A stretch of DNA of 64,000 bases from Flavobacterium marginilacus (GTDB lineage Bacteria; Bacteroidota; Bacteroidia; Flavobacteriales; Flavobacteriaceae): NCBI RefSeq assembly GCF_026870155.1, contig NZ_CP113975.1, positions 3,162,001 to 3,226,000 on the forward strand, given 5' to 3'. Below, in pieces: positions 27,617 to 39,738 of this stretch (its first letter is position 1; every line of letters starts with the position of its first letter). The notes beneath the pieces are model-generated. The model had not been told where the DNA came from. It saw nothing but the letters and a program-made list of their open reading frames with translations, and ran no database searches. The translations under genes and the position numbers were made by a program.

Positions 27617-30600
27617 TTTCTCTTTTAAAATTGAAACCGGCCCCAACAATCCTGCCTTCAACAACGGATTTCCTTCCAATCTAAATGGTGCTGTTGTCCA
27701 CGTTAATCTTTCTTCATTTGGCAATTTTTGATCGCCGATTAAACGGTTTGCCCACGTATTTGTCACTTTTATTACGATTGTATTTTTTCCTTTTTGTAAT
27801 GCCTGCGAAATATCGGTTTTGAAAGGAAAAGTCCAAAGCGTTCCGCAATCTTTTCCGTTGATAGAAACTTCGGCAATATTGGCAATTTCACCTAAATCAA
27901 GCCAAGTTTTGCTTGTATCTTTTCCTTTCCAAACAAACTCTTTTTTGTAAATTACAGTTCCAGCATAATACTTAATCTGATCATTTTCTGAAGTGCTCCA
28001 ATCAAAAAGTTTATTTGTTTTTACGACTTCTTTCGGACCTTTGAATTCCGGATCAAATTGCAATTCCCAGTTTTCATCTAAGACCTGGACTTTTTCAAAT
28101 TCATAACTTTTTTTGTAATTTTCATTAATTACCTCTTTCATTTCATCTTTAAAAATCACAAAACCGGATTCGTTGGCATCCAAAGTCAATGAAACAATTG
28201 TTCTATCGTCTAAAATCATCCACTTTTCTACTGATCTTGTTTTATCAGTAACCGGATTGTACCATTGCGGAATTTTTCCTGAAATTCTAAAAGAAGCATC
28301 AAATGTTCTTTTTTCTCCTTTTTGATTCGAAAGAAAATATACTTCTTCGTTTTCTGCTTTTCGGTGTGTCCAGGCAATCGTTTCAGAATCCGCTCTGTTT
28401 AGATTTGGAAAATAAACGTCCTGTGTAATTCCGATAGAAGCAAAATCGTTTCCTAAATAAGGTAGTTTAACAACCATTCCTTTTCCGATTTTCCATGAAG
28501 TCGAATTGGCATTATTCCAAATTTCATCAATTACATTCTGCCATTTCTTTTGATCTGCATCTGATTGAATTCCGGACTGAATCGTTGGTTTTTCATCTAC
28601 AAAAATCGTTGCGCCATCTTTTAGCAACTGCAGGATTTTTTCGGCGGAAGCCAAAGACAACATTTTATTCGGCGCCATTTTATGACTTCCCGGAAACAGT
28701 AAAGCTCCGTATTCGATTCCGCCTTCAAAAGTTACTTTTCCGTTCACCACTTTTGCTCTGTTTATCAAAACATCTGCATTAAAAGAATCGTATTGATAAC
28801 CGTTTAGCGGATTAATCCATTGTGATAAATCCGTTATATTTTTTGAATACGTAACTTCTTTGGGCATTTTGGCTGTCGGCTGACCTTCATTTTCCAAACG
28901 GATTTTCTCGCTTTCGAGTCTTTCTTTTCCAAATACATTCGGAATAAGAGGCACCAAACGATCTGGAACAAAAGAACGTGAAGGAAAATCTTCTCCAATA
29001 AAAACCGCCAAATCAATTACAGGTTTTCCTTTTTGTAATTGAAACTGCACTCTTTGACAATAATCAAACCAAGCTTTTCCGGGTTTCCACCAGGTCTGGT
29101 CTCTTTGGAAGAATGTTCCGATATCGTCTAAGGTCATTCCCGGTTTTCTATCTGTCCACGGATTATGAACAAAAACATGGTAGAACAAACGGTTGATTCC
29201 TAATGCATAATTTCGGTCTGCCGTAGTTTTTAGATTTCCGGGATGTTCGTCCCAGTCCATTCTTAAAGCCGTGAACGATTCTGCCTGAATAATATCTTTT
29301 CCATAAATATGTCCGCCAGAAATGGCATCAACCATATCAAAAGGTTTGTCGTGAGTTGGGCTTTTCAGCCAAAATTCACCTCCCGGATAATCAACATATT
29401 TGTAATGCAGCAAAGCATCACTCATCATGGTTGGCGCAACATTTTCTGAACTTAATTTGACGTTATATTCTTTGGCAATCTGAGCAACAGTTCCGTAGAA
29501 ATTATCGGCAACTAAATCGGCAATTGTTTTTCGGACATCGTATAAAACTTTCTCAGAGAAATCCGCACTTTCGATTGGAATTCCAGCCATAACCGGCAGA
29601 TAATCTACCAGATCATAACCGCGTCTCTTTTTAAATTCGTCCCTAAAAACCGAAGACCAGTTTTGGCTTCCGCATTCCCAGCTGTCAAAATGCAGGATTT
29701 CCAAAACTCTTGAAGCCACTTCCGGACCAGCAGAACGAACGGCTTCTCCAAACCAGTGATCCAATTGAAAACGGATTAATTCAGGATTGAATTTATCTAC
29801 TTCCAAGCCTTTTCCTGCTCCTCCAGTTGCATTTTCATGACCTGTAGAAGTATGTCCCATTCGGATAATTTTCCATTTTCCTTTTGGGGCTTTCCAGTTC
29901 AGGTTTCCGTTGACGTCAACAAATTTCGAAATATTGATGATTTCTGATTTTTTAAATGATTCAGAATTCGGAATTTGTTTCTCGGTTGTCTGTGGAGTCA
30001 AACGCCAGATTGCTCCGGATTTTCCTTCGTAGTTATTAATCAATGCCTGATTCGAAAGTGTGATTTTACTCACTTTCAGGTTTTGTTTCCATTTGGCAAA
30101 ATCCAAATCTTCAGCTCCTGGTTCTGTTCCAACAGGATCATACACAAATCTGAAATATTTTGCCGTAACAGGCGCAATGATATGCGTATTTGGAAAATCC
30201 ATATCCTGCCAGCCGTGACGCGGGGCAATCAGTCTTTCGTGGAATCTAAAATGAACTCCGTCATCGCTCACTTCGACAATTAAACGCTGTGCCTGATAAT
30301 CTCTCCCTTTGGTTTCAATAACAATCGATTTACAGGTAAAAGGCTGTGCAAATTCGTACTGAATCCAGCCTGCATCAGCAAACTTGAAGTTTTCATCCTT
30401 TTTAGGATCAGCTAAAAATGAAGCATCTGTATTATTTGATGTCGTTACTTTTGGTAACTGAATCTGCGAAGTCGTCTGATATTCTTTTATCGGAAGGGCA
30501 AAAACCACAATGTCTTTATAATACTCTTTGTAATGTTCGGGAACTGGCAGTTTTGAAGCTACTTTTTTTCCTCCCAAAATTTCAGTTGTTGACCAGACTA

Positions 30601-31006
30601 CTTTTTGCATCGACATTTCGGGTGTAATCCATGGACCTCCTGCAACGGCAAAACCATCTGCACCGTGAAAAGCCAGTTTCAAACCTAAACGATCTGCTTC
30701 TTTAAATGCCCAGTGAATCATATCCCAAAATTCAGGACTCAGCTGTAAAACCGGCGGATCCATCAATGGCGGATTTGCCGGCCCTTTGATGGTCATTAAA
30801 TACGCGCCTGCAATTCCGGCTTGTTTCATGGCTTCCAAATCGGCTGTGATGCCGCGTTTAGAATAAGCAGATTTCATCCAATACCAATACACCCAAGGTT
30901 TTGAGGATTCTATCGTTGGCTGAAATGATTCTTTTTTATAGACTTCCTGCGCAGAGACGAAGCATGCGAAAAGGAGGATAAAAAAGAGGTGTGCTTTTTG
31001 AAACAT
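27614..31006 (-). CDS. GH106-family alpha-L-rhamnosidase (1130 aa)
   Basis: GH106 enzymes remove alpha-L-rhamnose from RG-I/RG-II and other glycans by inversion. The N-terminal signature after the signal peptide (1-19, ends VSAQ) is SSKPWVYWYWMKSAYSKRGITADLEAMKQAGI, typical of GH106. Other supporting segments are HFDSWECGSQNW (about 437-448, with a candidate catalytic Glu), SSENVAP (about 520), and a distal beta-galactosidase-like binding domain near the C-terminus (WLDLGEIANIAEVSINGKDCG, TWANRLIGDQ). Full length is normal for the family. It is located between GH2 and the esterase gene, all in one direction; together with GH78 it gives the locus two rhamnosidase types. Confidence 0.92.
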   Translation of the reverse strand: MFQKAHLFFILLFACFVSAQEVYKKESFQPTIESSKPWVYWYWMKSAYSKRGITADLEAMKQAGIAGAYLMTIKGPANPPLMDPPVLQLSPEFWDMIHWAFKEADRLGLKLAFHGADGFAVAGGPWITPEMSMQKVVWSTTEILGGKKVASKLPVPEHYKEYYKDIVVFALPIKEYQTTSQIQLPKVTTSNNTDASFLADPKKDENFKFADAGWIQYEFAQPFTCKSIVIETKGRDYQAQRLIVEVSDDGVHFRFHERLIAPRHGWQDMDFPNTHIIAPVTAKYFRFVYDPVGTEPGAEDLDFAKWKQNLKVSKITLSNQALINNYEGKSGAIWRLTPQTTEKQIPNSESFKKSEIINISKFVDVNGNLNWKAPKGKWKIIRMGHTSTGHENATGGAGKGLEVDKFNPELIRFQLDHWFGEAVRSAGPEVASRVLEILHFDSWECGSQNWSSVFRDEFKKRRGYDLVDYLPVMAGIPIESADFSEKVLYDVRKTIADLVADNFYGTVAQIAKEYNVKLSSENVAPTMMSDALLHYKYVDYPGGEFWLKSPTHDKPFDMVDAISGGHIYGKDIIQAESFTALRMDWDEHPGNLKTTADRNYALGINRLFYHVFVHNPWTDRKPGMTLDDIGTFFQRDQTWWKPGKAWFDYCQRVQFQLQKGKPVIDLAVFIGEDFPSRSFVPDRLVPLIPNVFGKERLESEKIRLENEGQPTAKMPKEVTYSKNITDLSQWINPLNGYQYDSFNADVLINRAKVVNGKVTFEGGIEYGALLFPGSHKMAPNKMLSLASAEKILQLLKDGATIFVDEKPTIQSGIQSDADQKKWQNVIDEIWNNANSTSWKIGKGMVVKLPYLGNDFASIGITQDVYFPNLNRADSETIAWTHRKAENEEVYFLSNQKGEKRTFDASFRISGKIPQWYNPVTDKTRSVEKWMILDDRTIVSLTLDANESGFVIFKDEMKEVINENYKKSYEFEKVQVLDENWELQFDPEFKGPKEVVKTNKLFDWSTSENDQIKYYAGTVIYKKEFVWKGKDTSKTWLDLGEIANIAEVSINGKDCGTLWTFPFKTDISQALQKGKNTIVIKVTNTWANRLIGDQKLPNEERLTWTTAPFRLEGNPLLKAGLLGPVSILKEK

Positions 31007-31032
31007 TTTAATTGTTTTTAACCGTTTTGTTT

Positions 31033-31104
31033 GTCAATTCCGACGTAAGGAGAAATCTCATACCGAGAGCAACTAAACATGATTGCTTCGTTCCTCGCAA
31101 TGAC
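31033..31104. repeat. REP pair: GTCAATTCCGACG... and ...CGTTCCTCGCAATGAC
   Basis: The spacer downstream of GH2 holds GTCAATTCCGACGTAAGGAG (31033-31052) and, facing it, GATTGCTTCGTTCCTCGCAATGAC (31081-31104). The same sequences recur at 34437-34512 and 37470-37554. Confidence 0.75.
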
Positions 31105-31108
31105 TTCA

Positions 31109-34512
<3,404 letters not shown>

Positions 34513-34541
34513 ACTTTGTCTTAATTTTTAATACTTTATAC

Positions 34542-35672
34542 TTAATTCTTCTTAACCTTTTCAGGAGGTGCTACAAAATTCATTTCACTTTTTCCTAAAT
34601 CCTTCGAAGTTGCTACTGCGATTCCTCTTTGCTCTGCTTTGTTTACGGCACAATAAAAATGATACACTACACCATCATGTTTTACCACAAATGATTTGTG
34701 CGCAAACATATTGTCATAAGGTTCAGACGATTTAATCAAATCTTCGCCTTTCCAATCGGTCCAGTTAACCAAATCATTTGAAACTGCAAAACGGTTAAAT
34801 GCACCTTGATTCCAGCCCGTCCAGAAAGCGCCGAAATAGAACATCACCCAAGTATCATTAATACGCTGAATATAGGCATCGCCTGAGATTCCTTTATGAT
34901 GATTAATCAAAGGTTTGTTGCCATAACGCTCCCAGTGTTTCATATCGTTCGATACTGCCATAGCAATACGCTCTGCTCCTTTCGCAGGATTTATACTATC
35001 GCCACGGGCATTGTAATACATGATAAAATTGTGTCCTGTCAGTTTATCTTTATCACGAATCACGCTGTTTTTGTACATCGTACTATTGTCCCACCATCTA
35101 ACGTCTTTATCTTTTGGCGTTAAAACCGGATTTTCCAATCTCTGAAATTCGTGCGGTTTTGTCGGCGCTTCTTTCGTATATGCCATTCCGATTGATAAAA
35201 CTCCTGCTTCGTAGCCTTTGCTGTCTCCACCAAAATAACTCATCCAGTATTTATCATCGTATTTTTCCCATTCGTAGCTTCCGCCCCAAGTCATGTCCTG
35301 CAGTGAAATATATCCTGCTTTCTGGTTGACATCCCAGTGTTTTTCGTTTTCAGAAAACGACATTACTTTTCCTAAATATTTCCAGTCCAGTAAATTATCA
35401 CTTTCAGCAAGCCAAGTTTCATAACCTCTTCCGTCATAAATTAAATACGTCATATACCACTTGCCATCTTTTCTAAATACAGAAGGACAGTCCATTTTAT
35501 AGGAGTTGTCTGTTGGCACCATCACCAAACCGTATTTATAAGGCGTTTTGATTTCGTTATAAATCTCCTGCATTACCGTTTCAGTGATTTCACGTTTTTT
35601 GTATTTTGTCGCACAGCTTTCAATTGACAAAACTGTGATTGCAATTACGATGTATTTAATTGAGTTTTTCAT
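34542..35672 (-). CDS. GH43-like beta-propeller glycosidase, predicted lipoprotein
   Basis: The precursor from the ATG at 35672 begins MKNSIKYIVIAITVLSIESC, with a lipobox Cys20, so the protein is probably membrane anchored. Repeated blades are visible: KMDCPSVFRKDGKWYMTYLIYDG, DDKYWMSYFGG, NTMYKN-like NSTMYKNSVIRD, HNFIMYYNARG, ISGDAYIQRINDTWVMFYFG and GVVYHFYCAVN. Asp within MDCPSV is a candidate general base. It fits the GH43/GH32/GH130 propeller superfamily, but the exact family is uncertain. The frame continues upstream to 35717 through a TTG start, but that part is encoded by a CGCAAAGACGCTAAG repeat and is unlikely to be translated. Confidence 0.7.
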   Translation of the reverse strand: MKNSIKYIVIAITVLSIESCATKYKKREITETVMQEIYNEIKTPYKYGLVMVPTDNSYKMDCPSVFRKDGKWYMTYLIYDGRGYETWLAESDNLLDWKYLGKVMSFSENEKHWDVNQKAGYISLQDMTWGGSYEWEKYDDKYWMSYFGGDSKGYEAGVLSIGMAYTKEAPTKPHEFQRLENPVLTPKDKDVRWWDNSTMYKNSVIRDKDKLTGHNFIMYYNARGDSINPAKGAERIAMAVSNDMKHWERYGNKPLINHHKGISGDAYIQRINDTWVMFYFGAFWTGWNQGAFNRFAVSNDLVNWTDWKGEDLIKSSEPYDNMFAHKSFVVKHDGVVYHFYCAVNKAEQRGIAVATSKDLGKSEMNFVAPPEKVKKN

Positions 35673-35694
35673 TCTTGGTTTATTCTTGATAGTT

Positions 35695-35721
35695 CTCGCA
35701 AAGACGCTAAGTCGCAAAGTT
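35695..35721. repeat. CGCAAAGACGCTAAGTCGCAAAG dispersed repeat
   Basis: A short direct-repeat tract, TCGCAAAGACGCTAAGTCGCAAAG, fills the spacer between the two propeller genes and extends the downstream reading frame artificially. Confidence 0.5.
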
Positions 35722-35758
35722 TTTTATCCTCTTTTGTCTATATCCTTTCTTCTTGGCT

Positions 35759-37441
35759 CTATTTCAATTCCTTCAATCTCGATTCCATTACTTCTTTATT
35801 CAGTTTTACTTTTACCATTCCGGTTGGGTGAAATCGTTTTTTCAGATCAATAGCGTTGTATACAATTGTGTAAACATCATTTCCCTCTGGAATTAAACAC
35901 AATGGTGTTCTCATAATATCCCAGCTTTTATCTACTTTGGTTTCGATTGGCAGATAATGTGCTTCCGACCAATTGATTCCGTCTTTTGAAAGTGTATATC
36001 CAATCATATTCGGCAAATGATGTCCCCAGCCTTCCGGGCCTCCGTCAAAAACAGCGATGTACAAACCGTTTGGTAACTGACTCACAATCGGGTTTTCAAC
36101 AAATTGAGGATGTATCGTTTTTATCGGTTCTAAACCTTTATTCATTCGGCTCCATGGACCTTCTAAACTATTCGATTCTGCCAAAGCAACGAACCAGCCT
36201 TTTCCGGATTTCTTTGGATAATCTGCCCAGGATTCAAATGGATAGGCACCACTGTAAAAACCAAAATACTTATCTCCTACTTTATACGGAAAAAACGAAG
36301 CTACGCCCTGACGACCTTCCCAAGGCTGTGAATCCAATCCCGGCTCCATAATGATACCCATATCTTTGTATGGCCCGCCGATTCCGTTGATGCCTTCTAC
36401 AGTCGATTCGCATCTCCAGATTCTTCCAAAAGAATGGTTGGGCTGAATTTCTTTGTGAACGGTATACGCCAAATAATAACCGTACCATTTGTTTGTTTTT
36501 TCACTAAAAACAGGCATATACGACCAAATTGCACCTCGACGGTCATTCATTGGATTGTCATCTTCGGTTACGGCATAAGTTCCACTGGCTTGGTAAATGG
36601 TGGATTCTCTTTTCCAGTGAATTGCATCTTTACTCGTCCAGTGACCGATTTTAGTTTTTACACGATCATAATACATTTCCACTCCTTTCTCTCCTGCTCT
36701 TTCCGTTGGAAACATATGATAGGTATCACCGACTTTTACAACACGTCCGCCTTCAAAACCACCTTGAATTCCTTCTGTTCCGGGCATTCCATCGTCGATA
36801 ACGGGTTTATTTTCTCCTCCTATAATTTCAAAAAGCGGTTTTTCATCTGAGAACCCTTCAATGATGTAGGTTGGATTCCAAAGTTTTCCGTCTAATAACT
36901 GAGCATTTCTTGTTGCCAATTGCTGACTGCTTTTTATTACTCCCAAAACGGCAAACAATCCTTTTGCGTTTGGCAGAATCGTGTGTGCTCCTTTTGCGTA
37001 AGCGATGGCATAAATATTTACGGGAGCTAATCCAGTAATCGTAACTCCATTTTCAAGAATCAATTTTCCGTTTTCAATTGCATTCGGCTGAAGATATTCT
37101 TTGTTATTTGTTTCCTGAAAAACACCAACCAAAAGCTGAACCGGCTCTTTGAACTTTAGCTGTAACGGAGCATTTGTACCTTTTTTATAGGCATCCAAAG
37201 GCAATTCAATTCCTGTTAATCCCTGTAATTCTGGAGCTAAACCTACAATATTGTGTTTGCTTCCTGAAAAAACATGGGCGTATTGTGTTGTTTTGAATGT
37301 TTTGTAATTGGATTTTATTATTTCAAAAGCTGCAGGTTTCCAAGCTGTGTTTTGTGCTTCTGCAAATTGAATGCAGATTGAAAAAAGCGCAAGAAAAGCG
37401 GTTTTTAATTTAAAATTGTATGTTGTGTTTTTCGAAAACAT
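35759..37441 (-). CDS. Exported GH43/GH117-like beta-propeller with N-terminal beta domain (560 aa)
   Basis: The preferred start at 37441 gives MFSKNTTYNFKLKTAFLALFSICIQFAEAQ, a signal peptide. The longer frame to 37495 begins MIASFLAMT, which is a translation of the REP element at 37470-37493. Residues about 35-200 form a beta-sandwich (FKEPVQLLVGVFQETN), and about 230-550 form propeller blades: GGFEGGRVVKVGDTYHMF, RRGAIWSYMPVFSEKTNKWYGYY, GRQGVASFFPYKVGDKYFGFYSG, ENPIVSQLPNGLYIAVFDG and MRTPLCLIPEGND. The blade order Asp...Glu...Glu resembles GH43-clan enzymes, but I cannot fix the family. It lies between GH78 and the lipoprotein propeller and probably removes a terminal sugar from the same side chain. 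Confidence 0.65.
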   Translation of the reverse strand: MFSKNTTYNFKLKTAFLALFSICIQFAEAQNTAWKPAAFEIIKSNYKTFKTTQYAHVFSGSKHNIVGLAPELQGLTGIELPLDAYKKGTNAPLQLKFKEPVQLLVGVFQETNNKEYLQPNAIENGKLILENGVTITGLAPVNIYAIAYAKGAHTILPNAKGLFAVLGVIKSSQQLATRNAQLLDGKLWNPTYIIEGFSDEKPLFEIIGGENKPVIDDGMPGTEGIQGGFEGGRVVKVGDTYHMFPTERAGEKGVEMYYDRVKTKIGHWTSKDAIHWKRESTIYQASGTYAVTEDDNPMNDRRGAIWSYMPVFSEKTNKWYGYYLAYTVHKEIQPNHSFGRIWRCESTVEGINGIGGPYKDMGIIMEPGLDSQPWEGRQGVASFFPYKVGDKYFGFYSGAYPFESWADYPKKSGKGWFVALAESNSLEGPWSRMNKGLEPIKTIHPQFVENPIVSQLPNGLYIAVFDGGPEGWGHHLPNMIGYTLSKDGINWSEAHYLPIETKVDKSWDIMRTPLCLIPEGNDVYTIVYNAIDLKKRFHPTGMVKVKLNKEVMESRLKELK

Positions 37442-37469
37442 TTTTTTTATTTTTAATTTCCACAGTCTT

Positions 37470-37554
37470 GTCATTGCAAGGAACGAAGCAATCACATTTG
37501 CAAAATCAAGCTTTGTCTAATTGTTAGTGAGATTGCTTCGTTACTCGCAATGAC
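37470..37554. repeat. Inverted REP pair GTCATTGC..GAACGAAGCAATC
   Basis: Two 24-base arms (37470-37493 and 37531-37554) are inverted with two mismatches, 37 bases apart. A third copy is at 31081-31104. It separates GH78 from the propeller gene. Confidence 0.8.
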
Positions 37555-37556
37555 AC

Positions 37557-39737
37557 TTAAATCGCCTTATAAATCACTTTATACTCCACATTCGGCTTTA
37601 CGATCAACTGATATTTATTTTTTGCTAATTCTGTAATCGTTCCTGAATTGGTTTTTGGTTTATTTTGACTTTCAAAAATCAATTTACCTTCTCCTTCAGC
37701 TGCTTTAACCTTAATTTCTGTGGTACTGCAATAAACGTTAACTTCTCCTTTTGGTGTTGGTACTTTTCCTTCCATCCATTGTAAACCACCTAAATTAGGT
37801 TTGATTTCGTATTCAGCATAACCGGGAGCGGTTGGTTTTACTCCTAAATAATATTTACCCAGCAAATAGATTGGACTTGAACCCCAGGCGTGGCAAAGGC
37901 TTTTCCCATAAGGGCGTCCATACATCGCTAAATGTTCTGTACCTTTTTTACTAGGGTTGTATTCTTCCCAGAAAGAAGTTGCTCCCTCATTTAACATTCC
38001 GCCCCAATAGTCTTTCATTTCTTTCAACACATAATTCTGTTCGCCCATAGCGCACAAGGCTTCCAACTCGTAAAAACGCATATAAGGTGTCGTGATTTTA
38101 AGAATTTTATCATTAAGCAACACCTTATTTTTGATGCTTTGTTTTTGTTCTTCATTAAAATAATTAAAGAAAATACCGAACATATTAGCGTATCTAGTTA
38201 CAATATCCTGCATTTTACCGTCGATACGCTGATGCATCATCACGTTTTCTTTTTTATCCCAAAACACATCAAATAGTTTTGTTTTTAAATCAGAAGCTAA
38301 TTTTTGATACTGTTTTTGGTCTTCATTTTCACCTGCAATTTTAGCACTGACAGCCATAGCCTCTAAACTTCTTGCCAAAAGCATTTGTTCAAAACTAACC
38401 TCACCGGTTTTTGGTAATCCGTTTGCCCAGTCAATAAAAACCCAATCACCTTCCAAGGGTTCGAGGAATCCGTTTGTATTTCTTCTTTTTAAACAGAACT
38501 CCATCAATGATTTCATTCGCGGATAAAAAGTCTTGATAAATTTCGTATCGCCAGTGTGTAAATAGTAATCGTAAACACCCACAAACCAATAGAGCGAATA
38601 ATCCATTATGATATTTACATGAGCTGTCACGGGTTCTTTGCCACGAAGCGCCAACAGCGTTCGTTCTACCGAAGCCGAATCAAAGAATAAATAATAATTC
38701 ATCAAGTAACTTTGATATGCATCGCCAGACCAAACCCAGCGGTCGCGTTTAATTCCGTCTATAAAAAATTCGCGGGATGTTAAATGCATCGTGTAAGCCG
38801 ACACATCCCAAATTTTATTCAATAATTGATCCGAAGATTTGAATGCACCACGATAGTCCAATGGCAAATATTCATACAACATCGAAATAGAATCATATTT
38901 TACTCCTGCATCTGCCTGTACCTGAACATAGCGGAATGCTTTGGAACCTGTATGTGTGTAGGTTTCGGACTGATTTCCATCAAAAGATAAATGGTCTAAT
39001 GTTTCACATTTGGCCGTATCCAGCGCTTCCTCACGAGATTCACCATAATAAAGAGCCACTTTCCCTTTTCCTTTTAAACCGTGAATTTTGATATAACCAA
39101 AAGTTTCTTTACCAAAATCGACCAATTGACCAGTTCCTATTTTTTCTGTTTTTTTGGCACTCAAAGGTTTGGTTGTGAGTTTAAATTCGGAAGGTTTATG
39201 CTCTGGCGAGTCAAAATTCCAGGATCCAACAGGCACCCAAGGCGTGCCGGATTGCTGTGCTTTTCCATTTTCATCAATCCAAAGTTTGTCTTCATTAGTC
39301 ACCTTCCAAGAAGCGTCTGATTTAACGTATTTACCAGCAATATAAATAGCCGGCAACACTTCCTGATTATATACTTTAAAGGAAATTTTGTGTTTTCCGG
39401 CAGGAATTTTTAATGATTTTGGTTGTCCATAAATTTGAACACCGTCTAAAATCAACTGAAAAGTTCCTTCCGAATAAATTTTTACCTCGTCTGATTGCGG
39501 AATATCCACTTCAGTTTGAAAAGTCACCAAAGCATACGGACTGTAATATTGCCAAAGCGGTGGAAATACGGCTTCGCGTTCTGTACGTCTTACCTGCATT
39601 TTATTACTTAACCAAACTTCAAAATCTCCAGGATAATAAATCCATGTTTGAGCCGAAGACATTTCGGATAAAAACAATAATGCGATAACACTAACAGCCG
39701 TTTTAAAACGTTGACCTAAAGAAGTAAATGTGATCAT
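37557..39737 (-). CDS. GH78-family alpha-L-rhamnosidase (726 aa)
   Basis: The (alpha/alpha)6 catalytic domain (about 300-620) contains DGIKRDRWVWSGD, the GH78 acid motif with Asp332 and Asp339, preceded by FKSSDQLLNKIWDVSAYTM. GATSFWEEYNP provides a candidate general base Glu. Beta-sandwich domains occupy the N-terminus (AFRYVQVQ near 268) and C-terminus. A signal peptide (1-30, ends SSAQ) indicates export. GH78 and GH106 both remove alpha-L-rhamnose but from different linkages. Its start is a single base after the symporter stop at 39739, showing tight transcriptional coupling of transport and rhamnose release. Confidence 0.9.
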   Translation of the reverse strand: MITFTSLGQRFKTAVSVIALLFLSEMSSAQTWIYYPGDFEVWLSNKMQVRRTEREAVFPPLWQYYSPYALVTFQTEVDIPQSDEVKIYSEGTFQLILDGVQIYGQPKSLKIPAGKHKISFKVYNQEVLPAIYIAGKYVKSDASWKVTNEDKLWIDENGKAQQSGTPWVPVGSWNFDSPEHKPSEFKLTTKPLSAKKTEKIGTGQLVDFGKETFGYIKIHGLKGKGKVALYYGESREEALDTAKCETLDHLSFDGNQSETYTHTGSKAFRYVQVQADAGVKYDSISMLYEYLPLDYRGAFKSSDQLLNKIWDVSAYTMHLTSREFFIDGIKRDRWVWSGDAYQSYLMNYYLFFDSASVERTLLALRGKEPVTAHVNIIMDYSLYWFVGVYDYYLHTGDTKFIKTFYPRMKSLMEFCLKRRNTNGFLEPLEGDWVFIDWANGLPKTGEVSFEQMLLARSLEAMAVSAKIAGENEDQKQYQKLASDLKTKLFDVFWDKKENVMMHQRIDGKMQDIVTRYANMFGIFFNYFNEEQKQSIKNKVLLNDKILKITTPYMRFYELEALCAMGEQNYVLKEMKDYWGGMLNEGATSFWEEYNPSKKGTEHLAMYGRPYGKSLCHAWGSSPIYLLGKYYLGVKPTAPGYAEYEIKPNLGGLQWMEGKVPTPKGEVNVYCSTTEIKVKAAEGEGKLIFESQNKPKTNSGTITELAKNKYQLIVKPNVEYKVIYKAI

Positions 39738-39738
39738 A

